From NCBI GenBank assembly GCA_020284085.1, contig JACEVL010000825.1, positions 260,001 through 324,000 on the forward strand: 64,000 nucleotides of DNA, written 5' to 3'. The notes beneath the pieces were generated by a model. The model made no database searches, was not told the DNA's origin, and worked only from the letters and a program-made list of their open reading frames with translations. Position numbers and translations under genes: made by a program. This DNA is from Aporrectodea caliginosa (taxonomy: Eukaryota; Annelida; Clitellata; Crassiclitellata; Lumbricidae). Below are positions 55,725 through 64,000 of the stretch, piece by piece. The number at the start of each line of letters is the position of its first letter. The stretch's first letter is position 1.

Positions 55725-55935
55725 TATATAATATATTTTCGTTTATTCAACAATCCGGTTGACAAACCGCAACCGGTTACAGTGTACAATTATGCAATTC
55801 ACAAGACACAAATCTTAACTACTAACAAAATAGACAGCCTGCAAACACAAAGCATATCCGCCCAACGGGGGCTCGAACTCGGTACCTCTCGGTCTCTTTG
55901 CCAGCTGTTATCCAATGCGCCACGGCCCCCCCATG
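55725..55935 (-). repeat. tRNA-Arg-like SINE, family B (AACCGG subfamily)
   Basis: On the minus strand the head is GGGGGGCCGTGGCGCATTGG, the B box GAGTTCGAGCCCCC, and the 3' half AACCGGTTGCGGTTTGTCAA as at 54750. The tail is (AT)n at 55708-55732. Confidence 0.85.
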
Positions 55936-56194
55936 GATGCTAATGCATCTCCGGTACCTTAGTACCTACTATCCAACATTTGAGTGACGTTGTCTTGAAG
56001 CTGACACCCGATGCCACTTACTGCATAGTATACTTCCACCAAAAAGTCCCAACAATATACCCTGCGACCGCGATCGCACCACCATTCTCTACCTCTTACA
56101 GGTAATCTACAGCACAAGACGTTTATTGTTAGAATTTTGTACTCATATTGACAGTTGATTGTTGTTAAGACGTATGTACACCAGAATGCGAATA

Positions 56195-56244
56195 TGCAAT
56201 TGGTTTAATAAAGAATATACTTACTTACTTACTTACTTAGTTAG

Positions 56245-56287
<43 letters not shown>

Positions 56288-56438
56288 GTTACTTACTCAC
56301 TCACTTACTTACTTACTTACTTACTTGCTTGATTGCTTACTTGCTTACTTGCTTACTTACTTACTTGCTTGCTTGCTTGTTTGCTTGCTTGCTTACTTAC
56401 TTTACTTACTTGCTTGCTTGCGCGCGCTTGCTTGCTTG

Positions 56439-56476
<38 letters not shown>

Positions 56477-56480
56477 GAAC
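56195..56480 (+). repeat. (TTAC)n/(TTGC)n microsatellite seeded at a retroelement 3' end
   Basis: GGTTTAATAAAGAATATAC at 56201-56219 is the terminal sequence of a SINE, followed directly by (TTAC)n with TTGC variants to 56476. The Leu/Ala/Tyr frame through it is an artefact. The stretch 55935-56195 has no gene. Confidence 0.88.
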
Positions 56481-56789
56481 ATATACAACAAAGCAGCTGC
56501 ATGTCATAAGAAATACACTCTCCACTTATTCATTCGATACACGTGTAGGCTACTCAACAATGACTAGTCCGTTAATCACTCAACCAATAATTATCTGCAT
56601 GACTGACTCAATTGTTGAGCGGGTCGCTCGTGCATGCACGCAGCAGTCTCTTCACAGTGGGGGCATGACTATTAAGATGCAATTTACGATGGCACCACTT
56701 GGAAGATTGATCACAGACAGCCACGTTTACTGGGTCCACGGCTGACTCGACATGAGCCGCAGCTGGTGTCTAACTGGCGGCCCCAGTGT

Positions 56790-57665
56790 TATTATTATTA
56801 TATTCGTTTTATTGGTAACAAAAACTGATAGTCACACCGCCATCAGGTACATTGCAATTTAACAAAAGTTATGAATGAATGCTAAGCAAGATTGTACCAT
56901 AATATATACCATAACAAGAAGCCAATGTTAGAGCGACAATAAGGCAACAAATTGTTATCAACTATTACCTGATGAATTGTTAAGTTAATTGAGAGGGTAA
57001 CGTGGGATGAGTAATTTATCAGCATTAGTGGTTTGAGGATGGCTTTTTATACAGGACTCGTGAGATAAAAAGTTTATCATCTTTAGTGGGCAACACAAAG
57101 TTGTCAGGGCGTGGTCTCATTTTGTAATGACGATCAATAATCGGAGGAAAAAGCGGCCGAAGAACATGGAAGTCGTTTCTGGAGACAGCAGCCAGGAGGC
57201 GATCAGTTGTACAGTTGGCCAGGGCTGCCGACAGAAATTCCGAGCCCCTAGTCAGAGCAGTCACGGGCCCCTAACTATCCTTAGACTTTATGAGAAATTT
57301 AAAAAAACTGAAATAATAATAGTGCGGGTACAACTATTGTAGTTAAGTGTCCGTAATATTATATTTTAAAAGGCATAAATCATAAACTCCTTGTATAACT
57401 GAATATAATATTTTTCATAAGTTGATTGCTGGGTCCAGCCCGGGCCCATAAAAGTCGCCGGGCCCCTGCGTTTTTGCCCCCCGCCCCCTCTCGGCGGGCC
57501 TGCAGTTGGCCTAACGAACGTGACCTTCGGAACCACCTGCTCTGCATCGTTTGAGTGGCAGAAGAGTTATTCGGATTGAATTGGTTTTCAGTACGGCCAA
57601 AGAGAATTCTTAATGAGAATTTGGATTTGTTTTGTGTGTGACAGTTATGCTTCAAAGATATCCGG
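56790..57665 (-). pseudogene. LINE relic, ORF2 C-terminus, split by a MITE
   Basis: The minus strand at 57025-57219 reads CTTDRLLAAVSRNDFHVLRP, then RHYKMRPRPDNFVLPTKDDK and FISRVLYK. This is a typical LINE ORF2 ending ('RPR.HN..LP.K.....F..R.L'). It resumes beyond the MITE at 57511. An (ATT) stretch near 56790 may be the tail. Confidence 0.7.
57220..57502. mobile_element. hAT-like MITE, 283 bp, perfect 8-bp TSD
   Basis: CAGTTGGC flanks both sides (57212-57219 and 57503-57510). The ends read CAGGGCTGCCGACAG and, from the right, CAGGCCCGCCGAGAG, classic hAT termini. Confidence 0.9.
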
Positions 57666-58119
57666 CTGAATAGATCGTGTGAGGCAGACCAGGCATTGGA
57701 CTACAGAAGGAGATCAGGAAAAGGAAGTTGTCTTGAAGTGAAATAAAAAATGATATCAATTTCATTTCGTAGTTAGGGTTTAACTATTAAGAGAAGAAAT
57801 CATAGCGACGTCTTTCAATTTCTTTCCATATTATCGTGTAGGCCTACATCAGATTTCCTCGAGCAGCGACAGTGGGGTGTGCACCTTGTATAGACGGTGC
57901 TCCACTGGCTATTGGCTTAGGTAATATTATGTTTTCAAGTCCGTTGGTGTTCAGGCACGAATGAGGAAGTTTTTCACCTCGCAAGATATAATTAAAATTA
58001 TGAAATTATTTAATTTCCCAAAGAACTGATGTAAATTGTTATTACTTTTAACCAAAAAGATGGCATCCAAAATGCACCATTATACACACCCAAATAAAAA
58101 GTTCCTTAATTACAGCTTC

Positions 58120-58620
58120 TTCCCAGACCCCTCCCCTCAGAGAGGTTGGAATCTGCGTAATTTTGGGGAGGCTCTGGTTACGCCACTGCTAGATGGTGTT
58201 AGACTGTTAGTTTACCTACTATTAAACCTAGTACCTAAGTTATTATAATTTTTTAACTTAATAATAATATTTCACTGTTTTCATTTGCAAGTTTTCGTTT
58301 CTTAGCCTTTCAGCGCTGTACGCACGTGCGTAAGTGCGTACGTTTACCGGCGCCCCGAGTCAGTAGTAACTACCTTCGAACTACAAAAATCTTCAATAAT
58401 TTCGCCATCTTGGACTTTTTCCCTTAGCGTTTACCTTATATGCAAAACGATCGCTTGAAATTTTCCACTCAAATGTTTCACATTATTACTGTTCGCCATA
58501 TTGTTTATTCCGGAAATAGGTCGGTTGACGTCATAAAATTAGTTAAAAATTAATCGAAAATTAATCGATTAAAATTTTTAACGATTAATCGATTAATTAA
58601 TCGTTAAAATCCGCAGCCCT
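58120..58620. repeat. hAT MITE ends and AT-rich palindromes
   Basis: GGTTACGCCACTGCT at 58177-58191 and CCGCAGCCCTAC near 58610 look like right ends of hAT-type MITEs. Between 58540 and 58600, AATTAATCGATTAA-type segments are mutually complementary. A palindromic GTACGCACGTGCGTAAGTGC segment is at 58318-58337. No target duplication was established. The stretches 57665-58120 and 58620-59030 show no gene. Confidence 0.4.
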
Positions 58621-59039
58621 ACTATTTGCATTATCCAACCTTACGTGTAAGTAAATAAAATACGTATGTTGAACTCTAAGCGGCTACTATATCCCTCAAC
58701 TGCAATTTTATATCATAATATTAATTTATTTTGTTAGCTAATTCTCATCATCGTCGTCATTGAAGCCTATAATTATTTCAGACAAACAGAAACATTTCTA
58801 AAAGGGAAAACAGAAACGCAACGTGTCGGTCAATTTAACCCTCTTTAGGCTAATGATGTGCGAAATGTTGCTCCTCATCCCAGGGGATGCTGTTAGTGGA
58901 CCAAACAACACGGCTGTCGGAGGGGTGGACTCTGTTGGCCGAGCGATAATAGGATGACCTCCTATAGATTTCTGTTGCCCTCTCGAATGCCTTACTGTTC
59001 CAACAATTTATCACTGTATTCCTCTGATCATTCATTTGT

Positions 59040-59600
59040 TCTATTCAGTCCAGGAACCCACGCAAACAACACCCCCACTCAGGACCATCTACACCCACCA
59101 CAAACCCACCATCACCAATAGTAACAGCAACCCACGCAAATGACAGTCGCCAACACCCACCATGCCATCTGCCAACTGTCGAAGGGAATCAGTTGCTTGG
59201 TTCCACGTGTGTGCGTGGGTCCACCACTGGTGACTCTTTCAGCTTACTGTGCATTGTTTTGCTAACTGATATAATATATTCGTTCGTAATGACATGTACC
59301 ATCATACAGGTTAGCGTCTATATGATGTTAAAGAGGCGCTAGCCTATATAATGTTAAATGTCATTACGAACGAATACACTAGGCGCTAGAGAGCGCTTCT
59401 GAATTGGATTCCCCTTTGAGCGGAGCTATATAAATGTTCGAATAAATAAATAAATAATATAGTAACAGTAACCACGCAAACAATAGTCACCAACACCCCA
59501 CTCATGACCAACTACACTCACCACATGTCTACAACCACTACCGACAACAACAACAACAACAGCCACCCATAAAGCCACCACCGCCCACTCACCCCCCACC
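59040..59600 (+). repeat. Diverged minisatellite with ACCCACGCAAACAACA-like units, interrupted
   Basis: Similar segments (AACCCACGCAAACAAC, GTAACAGCAACCCACGCAAA, GTAACAGTAACCACGCAAAC) start at about 59051, 59121 and 59462. A retroelement 3' end (GAGAGCGCTTCTGAATTGGA, GGAGCTATATAAATGTTCGA, (AAAT)n) at 59385-59456 lies between them. Confidence 0.55.
59277..59376. repeat. Hairpin with 19-bp perfect arms
   Basis: Arms 59277-59295 and 59358-59376 (TATTCGTTCGTAATGACAT and its complement) enclose 62 bases. Two imperfect direct repeats (TATATGATGTTAAA, TATATAATGTTAAA) lie inside. Confidence 0.8.
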
Positions 59601-59989
59601 CACCGGAATTCCATGGCGCACATGACAACGCACAGAACAAAGGTATATCATCGGGCCGCCTACTCTTTCTTTGCTCCATCCTTGTCTTCAGCAAAGATGG
59701 AGTGAACTCAAGAATTTCCGGAATGAATGAATGAATGATTACCCTAACATACCGGATGTTGACAAGAGTTTAGTTCGTTGTTATAGCGCCTAAATTGTGT
59801 TCAACGTTACGTAGTTATATTAATTAATTGTTATTAATTAATTAATTGTTATCAGATATTAATTAGCTCAGCTATTGCGCTGCTACATTGCACCCATTTA
59901 TTTTTCAATGTAGTAGAGTGTTTGTGATTGTTTCTTCGAGAGTCAAGTGTAGTGCTTTTGACTCTTTTTGAGTGAAACGGAATGTCGCT

Positions 59990-60162
59990 ATACTCACATG
60001 CATACACGCATACATGTAGATACATGCATGCATACATACATACATACACAAATGCATATATATATACATGCATACATGCATACATACATACATAAATGCA
60101 TAAATGAATACATGCATACACGCATACATGAATACATGCATACATGAATACATTCATGCGTG

Positions 60163-60219
<57 letters not shown>

Positions 60220-60265
60220 ACTCACACACATCTAAATACATGCATACATACATACATACATACAT
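59990..60265 (+). repeat. (ATAC)n-like and (AC)n microsatellites
   Basis: Degenerate ATAC/ATGC tetramers lie at 59995-60160, (AC)n at 60167-60230, and (ATAC)n at 60240-60266. The stretches 59600-59990 and 60266-60750 show no gene that I can support. Confidence 0.93.
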
Positions 60266-60749
60266 TGCTATTTTTATTATATTATTGATCATTGTAGAAC
60301 GTTAATTAGTTAGGAAGGGAAGCACAGAGTTGCATAATTATGACAAATAGAGACCATAAGAGATATGAAGAGGCACTTAGAGCCATGCTCTGATATATTC
60401 TGAGCACGAAAACACGGGTGAGACCGTGAGACACGCGTCACCTGTCCACCTGAGATCGAAGCCATGTGTGGAAACGTAGGCAATTAGAGGCGGAGAAACA
60501 ATGCAGTAATGAAAATGGATAAAGAAAAGAAGAGGGAAATGGAAATAAATGGAAATAAAGCGGAAACTCAAGGAAGATGGAAAAGCACGATGAAAACTGG
60601 ACATTAAAACAAAGTGAACGAATAATACTAACGCTTCAACATTAGAGTATCTGGCAGCACCTCTTCCACCAATTAAACCATCATCGAAGACTAGCCATTT
60701 CAGAACAACGCTCTCCTGATATCTGTAATCCTGAAGGACATGTACCTCG

Positions 60750-61025
<276 letters not shown>

Positions 61026-61119
61026 CAGTAGTTTTTTTGCATTACCAGTAACCACCTGTGGCCTTTGACTGGATGAAGAGGCTGTGAGAATTGACGCTAT
61101 CTTCGCCTTAAAACAAGTA

Positions 61120-61640
61120 TTGGCGAACCCTAGAGGATCACTTGTGACGTCCGCTGTGCCTCATGGACTATCTTGTAGTTTGGACCTTAGTCGCTTCGCG
61201 CCTCATGCCGTCTTAAATGATTTAATCTGACGGCAAAAAAGCCGACTGTCTCACGCTCATCCCATGGCGAATGACCGTATATATAGCTTGATCTGGAATC
61301 TTACTGCGACTGACACCGTGGCGGCTTCATATTTGGCTGCTACATCTCGCTCGGCCGGTGGGACCAAGGAACTGGCGCCTGGCGGCTTCTCGGAGAGTAT
61401 CTAAGTACAACCCAACCCTATCATGTAGTTCTGCTGGCCATTGAAACTCTTGAGCCCTTTAAACAACGTTGGGTTGATCGTTATCACGGAGCTTGGACGC
61501 TCGCTCTCGCATGTTTCTGGATTATGCTAGAGAAACTTAGCATCTATTCCAGCTTCCAGCGCCTATCAATTGCTATTCAACGCTTTAATGCTGTAGCCTT
61601 TCGCAGCACTTTTTCATTTCAGGAATCATATGTACCTTGG
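61120..61640 (+). pseudogene. LINE ORF2 3' relic
   Basis: The frame at about 61210-61290 reads SDGKKADCLTLIPWRMTVYI, then a shifted VSKYNPTLSCSSAGH and later a diverged 'QRLSIAIQR'-like segment. This is the 'RPDGLTLIPW...' ending found in many invertebrate LINE ORF2 proteins. Several frameshifts and stops show it is dead. The stretch 61640-62000 has nothing recognisable. Confidence 0.6.
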
Positions 61641-61994
61641 AGCAAAACATTGTAATAAGCTTAAGCTCACCTTTTCCATTGTCTAAATTCACTTCCCTTC
61701 CCTTTCCAGGCTCTTTCCATCCGTGTCCAGTACGACCACAAAGCCATTGTATTCATCGGCTTGTTCCGGACGGCTGTGAAACTGGGACGAGGCCTGGTTT
61801 TCACAATATCAATCATTTTCCACTCTTAGCCGACTTTTGTATTCCCGTGGGATCGTTTCCACTCGGGGTCAAAATTATAATAAATGCCTATAGATAAAAA
61901 TCATCAGGAAAGGATGATAACTGAACAGTGGAGTGGAGGAGGAGGCAGAGCAGATGTGAAGGGCATGAGAAGATGAGGAAGCGAGAGGAGCCAG

Positions 61995-62175
61995 CCAGTG
62001 ATATTTTCGTGAATAAGAAGTAGAATAAGAATAATAATTATTATATTTTCGTTCAGCAGAAGTAGAAGTAGAATAAAAATTATTTTAAGAACGAGAATAG
62101 AATAAGAAGTGAAATTAGGACATTCAGAAGTGAATAAGAATAAGAAGCATAAATATATTTAGAACGAAAATTAAG
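61995..62175 (+). repeat. Degenerate AGAAGTAGAATAAGAA repeats
   Basis: Purine-rich imperfect repeats of GAATAAGAAGTAGAA, related to the 72-bp repeat at 63700-63905. The two blocks may belong to the same dispersed element, which would then span 62.0-63.9 kb. Between them (62175-63700) I see no gene, only a diverged tRNA-like GGCTCGAACCTGGGC stretch near 63116. Confidence 0.5.
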
Positions 62176-63699
62176 AGACTTCTACAGTAATTTTTAGGTG
62201 CCATGTTTTATTACTGTGATGAAGTAGGTCCCTCACAAACAGTAGGACATTATACCTGTATTCCTGGGTGTTGGGTCATATAGTTTTAATCTGGTTTAAA
62301 CCGGCCTTGGGGCTTAGGGGCTAATAATATGCAAATTCCGGGTAAATGCAGCTATTGTGCAGGGCTGAGGGGTTGTCACCGGCCCTCTGCATAGGCCGGC
62401 AGGCTGGCAGACCATAGGAGTGAGGTCAGATGTGATTGGCCAGTGGGAAGAGCCATGGGTCAGGCACATGTGACTCAAGAAAGGTAGGCCACGGACAAGG
62501 GAGAATCCTTCTTGCCGTGGCTGGCTGTGACGGAGAGTGGTCGTCTCTGGTGTAGAGAAGAGCTAGAACTGCGGTCCGAGAAAGAAAGCAAGGGAAGAGT
62601 CTGGCCAGGGCCTAGATCAAGGATGAAAATAATATATACTAGGCTAGAAGATTTTTTTGTAGTAATATCTAAGGTGATATTGGTATTTGGACGGCAGAGA
62701 GGGTCAAGTTCAAGGAAACGGTCCACTTTGTTTGACCTGAAGTCAAATCGGCCTCAGAGTTGTTTGAAGTGGCAGGAAGGCCTCTTGTGCCCTTAGTGAT
62801 ATTCTTTGTGTGACCTTAATTTAGCTCTTAGTAATTTAATACCTAGTGTTATCAAATGTTCTCCCATTCCAGCCGGGGTGCTTCCCCTATTGATCCACGG
62901 GATAGTTATGCATGGCAGGGACACGGTGGTCAAAGTGGTTTGAGTGAGAAAGTGGGAACTCCAAAGAGGAGCATTACTGGAAGGCATGTGTTATCATGGT
63001 TTCATTGGATGGTGAGCAGTGGGAACGCAAGTAAAAAATTTCGAGAGCAGTGGGAACGCCATCCCCACCATTCCCACACCACTTTAAACACTGCAGGGAC
63101 ATGAACTCTCTGATCGGCTCGAACCTGGGCTTATAGCCACGAGTCCCCCTTTGATCGTGGGGCACGGATGCCATCGGCCTCTTGGCAACGAAACCCATGC
63201 CTGCACTCGACCCATGAGGGATTAGAACCCGTTTATCAGGTCATGAAATAAGGAATTCTTCACAGTACCGCCTTACAGAAATATGTTTAAAATGCATGTT
63301 CCTTATTTGGATATGACGTACACCTTCACAAACTCCTCACATTCATAATGTGAATCTCGTAGCTAATCTCATGAACTCCAGCTTACTTTCGCCACAGTTC
63401 TGCACTCCTGGCCAACTCAGCTTTAATTAGTACACTGACCGTACACTGTTGGTTGGAAGATGAGACGGCGAGGGAGAGGACTGACTCCCAGCACTCATCT
63501 GCAGAGGCTAAAAAATGAAGTCGCTAACACTTCATACATTATGATAGACCTATGGCTGCTTCAGGGTTAGCTTAAGGGACTGCTCTTCCTTTTCCTCCTC
63601 TTTTTATTCTTCATAATATTCTCTGTGCATGAGGGAAATGCTTTAAAGGTTTTGTTCATATTTATACTCTTGATAAGTGCACGAATAAGTAAAATTATG

Positions 63700-63910
63700 T
63701 GTTAACCTGAACTAGAAGTAGGCCTAAAATTAGTTGAGAACAAGAAGTAGAAGTAAAATAATTGAGAACTAGAAGTAGAAGGAGAAGTAAAATGGCTTCA
63801 ACAGAAGTGAATAAGAACTAGAAGTAAAATTAATTGAGAACTAGAAGTAGAAGGAGAAGTAAAATCGCTTCAGCAGAAGTGAATAAGAACTAGAAGTAAA
63901 ATTAATCAAA
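63700..63910 (+). repeat. 72-bp tandem repeat, two full copies
   Basis: Units 63761-63832 and 63833-63904 (ATTGAGAACTAGAAGTAGAA at the start) differ at two or three positions. A partial unit precedes them. The last 90 bp of the window show nothing recognisable. Confidence 0.85.
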
Positions 63911-64000
63911 GAACTAAAATATCACTGGAGCCAGCCATCCTGTGCATTGTACCACTGAGCGACCTGCTGCATTCACCAGGGCCCAACTCCCAGCGGACAC

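Noticed and set aside
62475..63198. Several 60-95 aa ORFs near the right end
   Set aside because: They carry no recognisable motif, lie on both strands with overlaps, and show no splice or codon-bias support.

Overview
The window is animal nuclear DNA, most likely from a marine invertebrate. Genes are split by GT-AG introns, most of the sequence is non-coding, and it is full of microsatellites, CR1/L2-like LINE 3' ends, tRNA-derived SINEs and hAT-like DNA transposons with 8-bp target duplications. I cannot name the species. The best gene (a soluble acetylcholine-binding-protein homologue, a class best known from molluscs and annelids) makes a lophotrochozoan plausible, but a deuterostome is not excluded.

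Layout. 1-15 kb is repeat country: an unclassified interspersed family, a 683-bp transposon with a telomere-like hairpin inside it, a 550-bp pyrimidine tract, three nested satellite arrays (80-, 48- and 60-bp units), and a LINE cut open by a 960-bp transposon. 15.6-16.7 kb holds a 351-aa single-exon ORF with hexapeptide repeats and no recognised domain. 17-23 kb is LINE relics and microsatellites. 23.28-28.91 kb is a five-exon gene, assembled here from splice signals, that encodes a 223-aa secreted acetylcholine-binding-protein (AChBP) homologue. It keeps the aromatic ligand cage and the vicinal Cys-Cys of nicotinic receptors, but it stops before any membrane segment and has a shortened Cys-loop.

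35.6-48.2 kb is a small gene cluster: three two-exon copies (one +, two -) of a predicted membrane-anchored SAM-dependent methyltransferase of 335-336 aa, all with the same phase-1 intron. A fourth, broken copy lies at 54.4 kb. The cluster has been remodelled by SINE and hAT insertions, whose order can be read from the nesting. 49-64 kb is again LINE and SINE relics, MITEs and microsatellites with no convincing gene.

A general pattern is that many of the microsatellites begin exactly at the 3' end of a SINE or LINE copy, and different copies of the same 3' terminus carry different tail repeats. There is no sign that the three gene families act in one pathway; they are simply neighbours. All exon models come from reading the sequence and have no transcript support here.
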